DNA of 64,000 nt, from positions 23,188,640-23,252,639 of the forward strand of contig OY804590.1 in NCBI GenBank assembly GCA_963680875.1, given 5' to 3'. Below the pieces are notes generated by a model, which saw only the letters and a program-made list of their open reading frames with translations, was not told the origin of the DNA and did no database searches. The stretch is from Bathymodiolus brooksi. Its lineage: Eukaryota; Mollusca; Bivalvia; Mytilida; Modiolidae. Numbering within the stretch: the first letter of the stretch is position 1; each line of letters starts with the position of its first letter. Positions 1-11,710 of the stretch are shown one piece after another. The position numbers and the translations under genes are program-made.

Positions 1-846
1 TATAGCGTATATCGATCGATTTTCTGATTAGATTTCACAGTAATTATAAAAATTTGAACTTTGAAATTCATATCATTCACAATGCCTTCTCGGGAAAGAC
101 GTTTGAAAGAAAATGCAAAGAAAGTGGCAAAGGAAAACAAAATTTGACATCGTATTTATCAACTTCGCAAGTTGATATAAAAAATGAGTTATTTCCCTTT
201 GTTATACTTGAAACAAACCAAAATTAACAAAATCTAAATATGCCATTTACAATATTTTATTATCAAACACAATAAAACCACTTAAGTTTAATCTGAAATA
301 AAAACCTGTCTACTTAAACTGAAACAAAGACAATATTTAGCAACAACCAGTTCTATACATTACCTGTAGTAATAACACACATGCGTAAATAGACATCCAT
401 TACAATACAGAAATTTTGAAAAACTTTACAATATTAAAATTTTTATACAAGTATTCCAGTATTGTGGTCGCCGAAGTCAATTGGAAGTCAATTGATCAGT
501 AATTCGCATAAGATCAATTATATCAAATTTGGTTCTACTTTGGATTGTTGTTTCCTTTTCTTTAGACAACAATCTTTAATTTTTGTAGAAACCAAAATGA
601 AGCAAATGAACCACAGATTAACACATTAAAGAGAAAATTAATTGATTCAGACCCCCCTGACATATTGCCCTTTTATTCACAGGTCGCACGCATAAAATTG
701 TCCCTTTTCAGTTTTGCACCCTGCCCTTCTTAAATCCTAGCTAGAACACTGTATAAGAAAGTCATTCTGTTATCTGTTATCGCTTCAAATGTTTGGAAAG
801 GGTGTGGCATGTTTTTATCATCAAATTTTAAAGAATGATGCAAATA
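1..846. other. AT-rich stretch without a recognisable gene
   Basis: No long ORF, RNA gene or clear repeat is visible. A 21-codon ORF at 82-147 (+) is rich in Lys, Arg and Glu, but nothing shows that it is expressed. The right end leads into a LINE remnant. Confidence 0.5.
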
Positions 847-847
847 A

Positions 848-1240
848 CTGAAAAGCTAATAGCATAATGGGATTAATTAGGAGAACTTACACCTTCCTCG
901 ATGAAACTAGCTTCAGATATTTGTTTCAAGCTCTGGTTAGGCCAAATTTTGAATACGCTGCGGCAGTGTGGTCCCCTTACACTAAGAAGGAAATTGAATT
1001 AATAGAAAATGTGCAGAGACGAGCAACAAAACAGGTACCATCATTGAAACAATCGAGTTACACTGACCGTGACCGGTTGACAAAGCTCAAAATGCAAACG
1101 CTGAAGTATCACAGATTAAGAGGGGATATGATTGAAACATTCAAAATAGTAAATGGAATTTATGATAAGGATGTGACAGAAAGATTTTTTGAAATGAGTA
1201 GGACAGATCAAACCAGAGGACATAGTAAAAAAATAGCTGG
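848..1240 (+). pseudogene. LINE reverse transcriptase, C-terminal fragment (interrupted)
   Basis: The frame open from 867 to 1280 reads as the region after the palm of a non-LTR retrotransposon reverse transcriptase. Motifs such as 'ALVRPNFEYAAAVWSPY', 'IENVQRRATK' and 'YHRLRGDMIETFKIV' are typical of CR1/L2-like LINEs of aquatic invertebrates. Homology stops near 'RGHSKK' (about 1235), and the rest of the protein resumes at about 2250. About 1 kb of other repeats therefore sits inside the copy. The 5' part of the LINE is absent, so this is a dead, 5'-truncated copy. The family name is from memory of motif style, not from a search. Confidence 0.85.
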
Positions 1241-1410
1241 TCACAAGGCAGACCATCCAGCTCGCCTGTGCAATCTATAGTTACATGTGAATGTCATAAC
1301 CATGTGGTTAGTGTTTAATTTGGTTAAGAACAACTGTCAATACTTCAGTTTGGCCAAAAGAAAACCATTTAATGGTATTCAAAATGGACATATAAATGTA
1401 ATAGTAAAAC

Positions 1411-1803
1411 AGGTCTTAACAAAAATGTCGAAGTCATTCAGGCAGAAATAGTAGGTCACAGTGACCTATATTTGTGTGCGATATTTTTAACTGTCCACGA
1501 CAAACTCACATGTGAAGTTTCATCAACCTGGACCAAGCAGTTTGTCTACATTGGACCTAAACGCAAACGTTAACGCAAAAATGTCAGTCATTCAGGCAAA
1601 AATAGTAGGTCACAGTAACCTATATTTGTGTGCAATGTTTTTAACTGTCCACAACAAACTCACATGTGAACTTTCATCAACCTGGACCAAGTAGTTTGTC
1701 TACATTGGACCTAAACGCAAACGTTAACATTGGACGCCGCCGCCGACAACGCACAGGTGACGACATAAGCTCTTCTGTACTTTGTACAGGCAAGCTAAAA
1801 ATA
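1411..1803. repeat. Repeat with two tandem units of about 154 bp, inserted in the LINE
   Basis: Two near-identical units, about 1420-1573 and 1577-1728, share 'GTCACAGTGACCTATATTTG' and 'CATCAACCTGGACCAAG'. A GC-richer tail with repeated CCGCCG-type triplets follows (1730-1800). I recognise the overall style from bivalve genomes but cannot name a family. The small ORFs across it are artefacts of the duplication. Confidence 0.6.
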
Positions 1804-2245
1804 CAAGATGCTGCATGCTACGTCGTGCTAAGAATACCCCCACTCGTTCATTTGTAAATCGCACGGTAAACAGGAAGTAGATGTGCAGTAAACCTGGAAA
1901 GGGGAGACACGGTACAAGTCACCATGCCAAAGCCATATATCAAATATAAAATCATTTCTTCCAGTAGAAGCTGAGATAACTGTTACGAAAGTTTTCATTA
2001 CGGCAAACATGAAAAATTCTAAGTCGCACTGTAAACAGGAAGTAGATGTGCGGTAAACCTGGAAATGGGAGACACGGTACAAGTCACCACGCCAAAGCCA
2101 TATATCAAATATAAAATCATTTCTTCCAGTAGAACTAGAAGCTGAGATATCTGTTATGAAAGTGTGAACGGACAAACGGACGGACGAACGGACAAGGTGA
2201 TTGCAATATAGCCCCCACTGCCCCCACTCATAGAGTGGGGGTATA
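1804..2245 (-). mobile_element. Repeat E (ends in 'GAGTGGGGGTAT'), antisense copy
   Basis: This is the reverse-complement relative of 22173-22745. Both copies have one end with 'TACCCCCACTC' next to 'GTCCGTCCG'-like runs, and the other with 'GGGGGTATTCTTAGCACGAC'. Between the ends lie tandem units of about 165 bp containing 'GTACCGTGTCTCCCCTTTCC'. It completes the insertion that splits the LINE. Confidence 0.7.
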
Positions 2246-2560
2246 AAAAGGAACCTGCAGACAGACTTTGAGGAAACACAGCTTTAAGAACAGGGTGACT
2301 AACATATGGAATGATTTACCGCAAGAGTTAGTACAAGCAAAAACAGTAAAGAGCTTTGAAATATTGCTGGATAAATATTGGGAAAACCAGGAGGTGAAAT
2401 ACGACTATAATGAGGAAATTAAGGTTACGACCGGAAGTCACAAGAAGAAGTTTATAGTAGATATTGATGAAGAAGATGTGGACATAGTGGTTGAGAGACC
2501 AGCGTCCATAGAAGATTCTAAAGTATCCTAAAGTAAAGTATAATCTAACCCTGACGTTGC
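2246..2560 (+). pseudogene. LINE reverse transcriptase, final C-terminal segment
   Basis: The frame at 2268-2531 begins 'RKHSFKNRVTNIWNDLPQE' and runs 'VKSFEILLDKYWENQEVKYD', the usual C-terminal end of the reverse transcriptase that starts at 867. The two segments belong to one copy. A frameshift is visible around 2262-2270, before the 'RKHSF' motif. A polyA-like tail is not obvious. Confidence 0.8.
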
Positions 2561-2599
2561 AATTTTCAATGGGACTGATTTTGGTAAAATTTGAAGAAA

Positions 2600-4745
2600 A
2601 AATATTATAAAAATACACACTTTCATGTTCAGAAAAGAAATCCAATTTGTTTTTCATGAAAAAAAAATATGGCTTGGGAGGATAAAACATACAAAAGTTA
2701 AATGGTTGGTTCCTTATTTTGTACACTTCAATTGATCTTTCTTTGAAATTTCATTAACCTTATATCACCCAAGCCGAGCCCCAAGCCTTCGGATGTTCAA
2801 TTACTGTCAACTCGGCACGTGACTAAAGTTCACCCGCTACAAAAGTTTCTAGATCCCCAAAAGCACGCTTTGATCAATAATATATTACCAACATGTGGAA
2901 ACCTTTCTAGATTCTCATTCACATGAAAAATGTGTGTACAAAGGGAAATGTGCATCCACTTTAATTAAAAGTAAACAGGACACGTGGCTTGCAAGGGGAT
3001 TAACGACATACAAAAACGAAAACGCATGTTTCAATAAAAATTTACATCGATTTTTTTTTCTTTATCTTGGTGCATCACAATAATTAAACCTCGCATTTAT
3101 ATAGGCCATCTTATTCAATTTCTGCAATAAAAATTGAAATTGTACCTTATGCCAGGTCATTTTTAAAAGCAAAGATCCTTCAGAAAATTTACGTGGAATT
3201 TTTTTCATAGACTATTTAGCATGATGCATAAATACTCTTAGACTCAATTATCAAAACGCCAACAAAAGACAGAAAATCCTTCTACGCCAAGATTTGATTT
3301 TCGTCACTGTGTTGTCACCGACAATTAAAATATTTCACCGACATTCAGTCAAGGAAATTGGCACCAGACCGACGGACCGCATCCGATAAATTTCCTGGCG
3401 GTTCGGTAGTTTTCGTTAACTCACCGGACCGACTGTCCGGTAAATTGTTTTGTCAGCCGCTGCCTTTAAGAATAGATAAATCGAGGTTCTCTGTAAATTC
3501 AACTTATGTGAAAATTGTGCTGTACTCGAGTGTAACACCACTTTCTGAGGGTAAGATGGTTATGAATGAATAGAAAAATGATTGGTGAAGCGATTTATAT
3601 AAGGGTTTCAGATAGAAAATAAAATCTGATAGCCACGAAACGTGGAAATGTGTCGATCCAGAGTTGGAGTGGCAAATCCGCTGTTTTCCTTATGGAGAGC
3701 GCTCTGACATTCCACGGGGCCATCAAGTCGAACAAGAAGCCGTCGCACAGCAGAGGAATCTCGGACTACTAACTGATCAACCCAATCTTTTTTTCTTCTT
3801 CCAATAAAGTACAGGCCACTGTTGTGGATTATCGTACTGGCGCATCGATCAAAAACGTTATCTTATATAAATCAGGGTCTTATATACCACACCGTTGTAA
3901 GAGGAGTCCAAAGCTCTTCCTAGTTGGCAGGTGGGTCGTTGTTGGAACACAAGATGTTCTTTTCTTTTTCATTGTGATTATGTTATCAAATTGTGATTAC
4001 CAAGACTGAAAGGGCACCTACCCTGGTCATAATTGATTAATAAAGGATTCTTATTTGTACCAGGAAAACTGCACGGCTTGTCAACATGACTACCAATAGT
4101 ACAATGGTAAGTATGGAAAAATGACGTTAGAATTTTTTACAGATGGTGAGATTAAGCTTACATACGGTCTCCATACACATTTTTAAATGTGGTGCATTGT
4201 TTTACGAAAACGAAACTTCTCTGTTCTGTAAAACGTGTCCAGCAACTCCAGGTCACGCATGGCATGGGGATTTTGTCAAACAATAAATATGTTATCATCG
4301 CATATTCGATAATTTCATATTCTGCATTTAAAGTATTGATACCTGATGAGCTAGAATACATCGTTCTTTAAGAAACAATGCTCCACTGTATAAGTAATAT
4401 ATTCTTGAAGAGAATCAAATAAATTTCCAAAACCGTGCCATAAATTGTAGCATCGCAGTAAATCAGATAATTTGACCTATTACCTTATGAAACTTATATA
4501 AAACAGACCAACACAACGAACCATAACATGTAAAAATCAGGAAAATGAACCGTCATGTGTTAGTACAGTCGTATTGATTTTGTTGTTGTTACTACGAATT
4601 ACAAATAGATTTTTGAACTTTACCGATAGTGTGATATTTTTGTTTTTCATTTGTTTCATAGAGAAATGGTTTCACCTACGATATTAGGTTACCACTTGGC
4701 GGTACTGATGAAGGTTCACAGGACTCAAATCCACGGAATCTGACC
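2600..4745. other. No supported gene
   Basis: Short ORFs only. Two slightly GC-richer patches (3350-3480 and 3640-3770) stand out from the AT-rich background, with repeated 'CCGGACCGACTG'-like words in the first. Neither translates into a family I recognise. Confidence 0.4.
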
Positions 4746-4750
4746 ATGTA

Positions 4751-4919
4751 CCATAGTGGATAACGTGTTTGTAGAGTGTCACGCTCCATGAACACTAAAT
4801 ACCTCCTCTGTAGATTTCGATAAAGACTAGGCGCATTGTAGCCGATATACAAGACTAAATTTTTCGTCCCTATAGAATTTTGTAGTCGTGGCACTCTACA
4901 AACACATTACCCACTATGG
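4751..4919. mobile_element. MITE with about 28-bp TIRs and TA target duplication
   Basis: The left end, 'CCATAGTGGATAACGTGTTT', is mirrored at the right end as the reverse complement of 'AAACACATTACCCACTATGG', and the match continues through 'GTAGAGTG'. TA lies directly outside both ends (4749-4750 and 4920-4921). Small size, TIRs and TA duplication fit a mariner-type MITE. Confidence 0.75.
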
Positions 4920-5538
4920 TATTTTAATAAATGAATCAATATGGTTAAAATATGAATTTTGTCTATGCCAAAACATTTGTACGTTACCACACAGTAGAAT
5001 TTTGCTAATTACTTTATTCAAGGATTTATATAGATAAATCCTTGCTTTATTTAATTGAAAAATACAACCCTTTCTCATTAGATAAGAAATTATTGATGGT
5101 TTATTTGTAGAAATTATTAATTCATAATCAACAAACCTCTGTTAAATGGAGTTAGAAAATACATTTCACCAACAACAAAAATGTTCGAGTGCCGAATCAT
5201 AGAAAAAAATGTCACACGAAAAACGCTTCGGAAAAAAATCGAATTCAGTTAAAAATTCAAAATGAATTCAAATGAAAAATGCTATATTTCTTACACTGTC
5301 TTGAAGAATATACTAACTGCTGAAACAAATTCCTCTACCTTTATTTAGAAATATAAATATCGTACGAACTATAATAAAATTCCAGCAGTATCTGCATCAT
5401 ATTCAGCCGTACCGGTCATCACGTGATTTTCTAATTTTGTTTGTGTATCTGTACATATATACTTCGAGTGAATAACACAATAGTGTACAAGAACCTCTTG
5501 TTTAATCTTCAATCTTCAATTTCTTTTTAATTGAACTC

Positions 5539-5584
5539 ATGATATTTCGACGCACTGTTATAATTTTCGTCTGCATCGCCTTCG
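5539..5584 (+). CDS. Possible first exon encoding a signal-peptide-like start
   Basis: ATG at 5539 opens a 15-codon stretch, 'MIFRRTVIIFVCIAF', with a basic n-region and a hydrophobic core. A good 5' splice site, TTCG|GTATGT, follows at 5585. The shape is that of a secreted-protein first exon. No second exon was identified downstream, and a stretch this short could arise by chance, so this is a weak call. Confidence 0.15.
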
Positions 5585-6110
5585 GTATGTTATGGTCGGT
5601 TTAGATTAGAAAATATTATTGTCGAAATTAACTATGAAATTTTTACTCATGTTTTTTTTTTTTTCTTTTTTTTTTTCAATTTCATTTCATTTATTTATTT
5701 TTAATTACCCGGTAGTTAATTTTTTCGGATCACTTGTACTTGGCGGCATATACGTATACGAGTATCGTTGATTTTTTTTTTAAAAAAAAGGTAAGTTTTA
5801 CAATACTTGTATAGAAAATAGAAATAAAGAATTTTTGGATTATATTTTATAATAAATGATATTTTGAGTGATTTTTTTTATTTGACCTGTATATATGACT
5901 TTATTGATGACAGTGTGGTACAAGTCTAAATTTATAATGTTATGTAAACATGTAATTGTTTATTGTGGTTGACACGTCTGACTTCAATCAGCAATGACAG
6001 CTTGGGGCCATAAATTAAAAGTAAGGATGTCATGTATATTTTTTATTTTTTTTTTATTTTACATGCATATTTAGTTTGCATAACTATTTTAGCACTACAT
6101 TTTATATTGC
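5585..6110. other. No supported gene; T- and A-rich homopolymer runs
   Basis: Low-complexity T-rich DNA (5649-5680) and A/T runs. Nothing else is recognised. Confidence 0.4.
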
Positions 6111-6119
6111 TTAATAAAA

Positions 6120-6590
6120 TTAATTTGTATTATGATGTTCATACACTTCCACTGCTAACAATGACAGTCTCATATTTTCGATGATCCTTGTATCCATTTG
6201 TTGATGTTTCGATAGTTCGTCCAGTGATGTTTTTTTGTCGTTCAGTTGACTTTTTAAGTCCTCTTTGGTCAGTTTCATTATCCTCTTCATAACCGACTTA
6301 ACGCACAATGCTTTTTCCATTCTGGCTTCCGGTTGTTGGGTCTCTTCTGGTGTTTGTAATCTTTCCTGATCTGCTTTCCGTTTCCTGTATTGGTACTGGG
6401 TTTCATCATCTTGTCTGCTGCGTTACACTCGATGTCCGGTGCCAGGGTTTGCTGTTGGTTGTTGGACAGCACGTTTGCTGTCATACTGAGTAGAGTAATT
6501 GCGCCAATGTACTGTACAAGCGATGTCTTTTGCCTTTGTCAGTGAAGATATTTCACCAGATACGAGTTTGTCTTTGAAGTCAGTAGCCCA
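6120..6590 (-). pseudogene. Unrecognised coding-like segment, frame-broken
   Basis: Reading leftwards, three open frames follow one another: 6590-6423 ('WATDFKDKLVSGEISSLTKA'), 6484-6287 ('RPNNRKPEWKKHCALSRL') and 6320-6120 ('KEDLKSQLNDKKTSLDEL', charged, coiled-coil-like). Base composition is higher in GC than the flanks, and the first segment is preceded by a TTCTTCAG-type acceptor. One reading is a single decayed ORF with two frameshifts. The charged Lys/Glu segment recalls the linker before the reverse transcriptase in some bivalve LINEs, but I cannot assign it. Confidence 0.3.
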
Positions 6591-7062
6591 TCTGAAGAAT
6601 ATAAAATATACATGTATGCATATGAAATAAAGGTAACAAAAATACAAACCACAAGATCTACAAGATTGGTTATAATAGCCCACCTGAAGTATTACGAAAA
6701 TCTGATACAGCGAAAATAAATATTTGTATTGTATGTTGCATAGTGATTTTGGTGTAAACATATTTATTCATGATAAACTGGTATAATGTTACAATACACA
6801 CAAATTTTGTTTTAACATGACAGGATTCGGAAACAAGCTAAGTTTATACTAATCCGTCTCCTATGAATTATAATTGACTAATATAGCAAACAAGTTATAG
6901 AACATGCTACATGACAAATCTTAAAAAACAATAATAGACAGTGGAATAGCAAAACAGAAAGATATAAAATTAGTAATACAGATGAAATGCAACTTAGAAT
7001 TATGATGTAAATCTTTTGCTTTTAAGAATGAAATTCTGTACCTTGATAAAAATATCTATATT

Positions 7063-7350
7063 CTAATCTACACTTAAGGTGTCTGACCCCTTTAGTAGAA
7101 GTTTAAGATCAATAATAACCGGATAATTGATTGTATACATGAGTTCATTACGTAAATCAGTATATTTTTTGCACGATATCAAAAAATGGGATGTAGACTC
7201 GACTTGACCACATGCACAATTAGGGGAATCCACCAGATTTCGAATGAACAGGTACTCATTTAATGAGCTACTGTTCATTCTTAACTTGGTATGCAAAATT
7301 TGACCCAATCGAGTGCCACTGTAATAATATGCAGGACATTTGCTATTTTG
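7063..7350 (-). pseudogene. LINE C-terminal fragment with CCHC-type motif
   Basis: On the minus strand the frame reads 'YYYSGTRLGQILHTKLRMNS' and then 'NCACGQVESTSHFLISC'. That is the C-x-C-G...E...H...C motif found at the C-terminus of many non-LTR retrotransposon polymerases. A stop lies just upstream of this frame (about 7366), so only a short end piece is intact. It is a different family from the copy at 848-2560. Confidence 0.8.
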
Positions 7351-7781
7351 GGTTTTAATACATTACATAGTGCATTTTGACGATTTATTCCATATCCGAC
7401 TAATGCAAGTTATAAAATCAAATTATTTCACACTGTTGGTTTGCTTAAAAATGCCGAGAACAACGAGCACTGGTTAAATTTTTGCCGATTTCCTTTTTCA
7501 GGAACTGGCACAAACCGTTTTTAGGAAAATTAGTAAGTATGGTTCGATATCAAGGAAAATGCCTTGGCCACAGAATCACATTGCCGAATTGTCATTATAT
7601 TGAAATACGGTATATGCTATGAAATTCCTTACCTTCGCACGGTGACCAGGAATATATGTCTTATTCACCACGGAAAGTCGATCTCATGATTTTCTCGTCA
7701 TAACATTTTGTGATGAAAGAGAGCGATAAACAGCCGTGATACTTAATTAAATACAATTTGATTATGTATTGACAATACTGG

Positions 7782-7809
7782 TATACGAGTATTGTACAAT
7801 ACTCGTATA
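7782..7809. repeat. Perfect 28-bp palindrome
   Basis: The segment centred at 7795/7796 is its own reverse complement, with 'ACGAGTATTGTACAATACTC' at the core. Further copies of 'ACGAGTATTGT' follow at about 7819 and 7846, giving a small cluster of inverted and direct copies. Confidence 0.8.
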
Positions 7810-7899
7810 TGATTTTATACGAGTATTGTGGAAAATACTCGCATACGAGTATTGTTGTCGCCAAGTACAAGTGATTCATTTTTTCAAGATTCTTAGTAA

Positions 7900-9055
7900 T
7901 TTGTGAGAAATTCCACGAGATAACGACTTTATTTTTTGTAAATGTATATTGAAAAGAAAAATGAAAATATGTATGTAACGATCGACACTTCTTATATCGA
8001 AATATTTGTTTTTTTAATAAATCAATTTGGCTATAGCTGCATATTAACATGAACATTTATTTTTTCTGATAAAAAATTTTGCAGCCATATATATATTCTT
8101 AAAGGGTGCGATATTTCACATAATATAAAACGAGTCTTCGATGATGAGAAAACTTATGCCTGTCTGTGAGATAATAGAATATACATCGATTCTTCCCTTT
8201 TTTCTCTTGTTATTGTCTCTGGGTCAATGTGCATGTACATTGGGACGGATTTGCTTTTATAAAAAAAAAACGTATCAAAGGGGCGGAAATAAGTTTACAA
8301 GAGCGAATAAATTCAAATATATGTAAAAATTTAATCACCCAAATGGGTTATTAAATCTTCGCTCAAATGGGTTACAAGTTGTCACTCTTATGTCCATTTT
8401 ATTTCGCTCTTTTGTCAATTACTTCAAATGTCTTTCGCCATCACTGCTACATGTACATGTTAAAACAAGTTGTGAAATGTATGTGTTATTTACCTGTACA
8501 CACTAATTATGTGTTTATTATATTAAATAAAATTAAGAAATTGAATAAAGAAGCTACAATTAAAAACACAAACGTATCATATGATTTCATGTACAGGACA
8601 ATTTCGAAAAGAATTATGAAACATTCCAAATAGTCAAACTATTTTCACTTCTGTTGTTTTCTGAAAATATTTTTTTGTCAATAATAATAGGAATATATTT
8701 CACAAGGCGCCATTTTTTAAAGGAAATTGTGTATTCTGAAAATTTCGAGGATGAAAATATGATGATGACAATAATAACATTGTAGGCAACTTTCTCAAGG
8801 GGACTTTCACTAAATAATTCTAAGTTTTTTGTTGTTGATCGCATCTATACCATTGAGCTTGAAATAAAAGATACCACAGATACAGCTATATATGTCTACT
8901 TCATACCTTGATCTACACATCGAAATTGACAATGAGGGTCGGTTAAGAACGAAACTTTACGACAATAGAGATGTTTTCATTTTCCCATTGTGAACTTTCC
9001 ATTTATATGTAGCAACATTCCAAAAGCACCTACATATTCCAGAGTTTGTGGTTCT
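7900..9055. other. No supported gene
   Basis: AT-rich sequence with short ORFs only. I see no repeat family or RNA gene. Confidence 0.4.
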
Positions 9056-9059
9056 TGTT

Positions 9060-9490
9060 AGAATTTCCTTGATAGAGGGTTGCTGCTAACAAGGAAACTA
9101 CTGAACCAATGATCAGGTTGAAGTTTTTACGGTAGCCACCATGACTTAGTTAACTGTTACGGAATATTTGTGTCACAAATGACCACTCAGATATGTTCCT
9201 ATTGTCGTAAAAACCTCCTAATTCATGACTTATCACCGGATTTGTAACTAAGGTAACACGACGGGTGCCACTAGTGGAGCAGGAACAACTTACCCTTCCG
9301 GAGCACCTGAGTTCACCCTGATTTTTAGTGGGTTCGTGTTGCTCGATCTTTAGTTTTCTGTGTTGTGTTTTGTATCGTTTTTGTCCTTTTTCTTTTGGTC
9401 ATTGTGTAGTCTGTTCCTTTTCAGAAAAGGATTCTTATTATCTCTTTGGCATCTTCAAACCTTCTTAAGTCATTCAGATAAATACCATCT
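9060..9490 (+). mobile_element. Tail of a bivalve LINE-like repeat
   Basis: 'GGGTGCCACTAGTGGAGCAG', 'CTTACCCTTCCGGAGCACCT', 'TCTTTAGTTTTCTGTGTTGT' and the ending 'CTCTTTGGCATCTTC' match, from memory, a very common repeat tail of mussel and other bivalve genomes. An antisense relative lies at 31380-31545. The 88-codon ORF here is part of the repeat and not a gene. Confidence 0.65.
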
Positions 9491-9903
9491 TGGATCTCAA
9501 ATTTGTATTCAGTTCAATGAAAAGTTAATTTTACACTATTACTTATTACGTAAAGTGCACGTTAACATATCTTGTATCCAGAGGGTGAATGTCCGTCATA
9601 ATTGGAAGCCATTGTGTGCCGCTTGAAAATAAGTTGTTACTTAAAGCATTAGTTATTGCAAGGATAATATTAAATGCGATAGTGCGTCAAATGCCTCCAA
9701 ATGTCCGCTAAACAACGATGTATTCATCGTTCTAAAATTAGTTGCCAAACTCTCAAACACTTCGACAACGTATTCGCCACAGGTGGAAATAACATTGTCG
9801 AAGTGTTTCAGAATTTGACAACAACTATTTGATCGATGGACTAATGCCAAGTAAAAATTTAGCTTCAAGCGACACAAAATGGCTTCCAATTATGACGAAC
9901 ATT

Positions 9904-9924
9904 CCCCCCCCCCCCCCCCCCCCC
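9904..9924. repeat. C homopolymer, 21 bp
   Basis: An uninterrupted run of C. Its length in an assembly may be unreliable. Confidence 0.95.
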
Positions 9925-10220
9925 TAGTATCTGTACCACTCGCACTATCGAAAAATTTATCCAATTTTACTGTCAAGTTTACAATATTTATAACTTATTT
10001 TTATGTAATAGTATATGTGTGTTTTATATGTATGTGTTTGATTTGCCTGAATAAAATATTATTATTATTATTATAATTAGAATTATCGACCTTATAATTA
10101 TATATTATGATTGGTAAGGTTGGAAATGTATAGTTATGATTAATAAAGGCAACACATCATCATAGCATGAGAATCATAAACAAGAATCAGAAATCACGAA
10201 ATAAATTTATCATATGGGGA

Positions 10221-10300
10221 CATTACCGACTGTCATGGTTATGACTGGACGGTCAAGGGGCATTACCGACTGTCATGGTTATGACTGGACGGTCAAAAAG
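10221..10300. repeat. 40-bp direct tandem duplication
   Basis: The unit beginning 'CATTACCGACTGTCATGGTT' occurs twice, head to tail, almost without change (10221-10260 and 10261-10300). Confidence 0.9.
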
Positions 10301-10622
10301 CCATGAAATGTTACCTGACATGAACCAACAATGGGATGTTGTGCCCTGTGGATGTGACCCACCAAGCTAGGCACATCACACCCTACTTCGGTGATTTACC
10401 CATATGATGTTAGTTTATCACCAAATTTAAAAAGAAAAGAAAAAATCTAAAAACATCTAACTTTAATGAGATTGATAGCAACGATTAGATCAAGCCAAGG
10501 ATTTATATAGTATCCTTGATCAAACAGATATTAAATGTTGTGATTAATTCATGGATAATTGTTTAATAACTCGCAAATTGCTGGATGAAACTGTAGAATA
10601 TTCGACTTTTAATGGTTTTAGT

Positions 10623-10711
10623 CACAGGCACTTGGGTCCAGGATATTTGTTTTCTTCAATTTTATCAATAAAATCGAGAAAGAAAAAAAATCCTGGACCC
10701 AAGTGCCTGTG
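10623..10711. mobile_element. 89-bp hairpin MITE, 8-bp target duplication
   Basis: Both ends carry 'CACAGGCACTTGGGTCCAGG' in inverted orientation. GTTTTAGT directly flanks the element on both sides (10615-10622 and 10712-10719). An 8-bp duplication and CA-G-rich tips suggest a hAT-type MITE. Confidence 0.85.
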
Positions 10712-11359
10712 GTTTTAGTCAAGAATTTGTATATCCTTGGTTTTATTTCATGTGAATTGGACAAGAAACAAATTCTTTAGATTTTTACATGTGTTTTATA
10801 TGAATAAATAGGATATTTCGATAAATTGAATACCTTTTGGAATCGAAGTACTTTCCATATTTTCTAGGAGTAATATCATACATCTTGGAGGAAAATTAAA
10901 CATTTTCATCCGTTGCTTTACAAATGAAATGGCTCCTTATTGTTTTATATTGTTTATTTCGTTTTCGGTATTCGTATATGTATTTTATTTAAATCTTTCA
11001 ATACTCAATTTTTAAGTATTATTAATTGAATTATCAATATAGCAAGGTATTTTCGGATAAAATAGTAATTTATTTTTAATCATTTTGTTTTAATTTTGTA
11101 TTTTATTAACATTTGCTGCTGATCTGCAATATGTTCTAAGAAAACAAAAAACAAGGTGCGTGCTATTTATATTATACAAATGTAGCCAGGACATTCTGTC
11201 GACTTAATGACCTACATTTGTCTTCTAGATATCGTAAGAAAATATTTATACATAGCTATTTACAACATTTGTTGGTGTTGTCTTTTACAATTATACCAGT
11301 CATTTTTGGCTTGTAATGGGAAGTAGAGTGGGACATACAAATGTACAGTACAGTCAGAG

Positions 11360-11543
11360 CACAATCGTATTAATTTTAGTCATAAATAGAGAAAAATAGT
11401 GAAAATTTAGATGTTGGGGTAATATAATATATATGAATTTTAGTCATAAATAGAGAAAAATAGTGAAAATATATATTATATTACCCCAACATCTAAATTT
11501 TCATTATTTTTCTCTATTTATGACTAAAATTCATACAACTGTG
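11360..11543. mobile_element. Palindromic MITE nested in the left TIR, 7-bp duplication
   Basis: The ends 'CACAATCGTATTAATTTTAG' and the reverse complement of the right end agree except for a few bases. GTCAGAG flanks both sides (11353-11359 and 11544-11550) and is part of the interrupted outer TIR. Nearly the whole element can fold on itself. The left half also carries a direct duplication of 'TAGTCATAAATAGAGAAAAA'. Confidence 0.8.
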
Positions 11544-11710
11544 GTCAGAGACATACCATGATAAATCACTGTGATAGACGTATCACTCAGATTCTTAGTA
11601 ATACTGATATATTTTTTGCTCTGTTTAATTTATTTCTTTACTTTCTTGTGCCTTTTGGGTGATAGCAAGTAACACTCTAAATAGTTAATACAAAAGAAAT
11701 TTTGAAGATA

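Noticed and set aside
3358..3573. 71-codon ORF in a GC-richer patch
   Set aside because: No recognisable domain, no splice context, and internal word repetition suggests a repeat.
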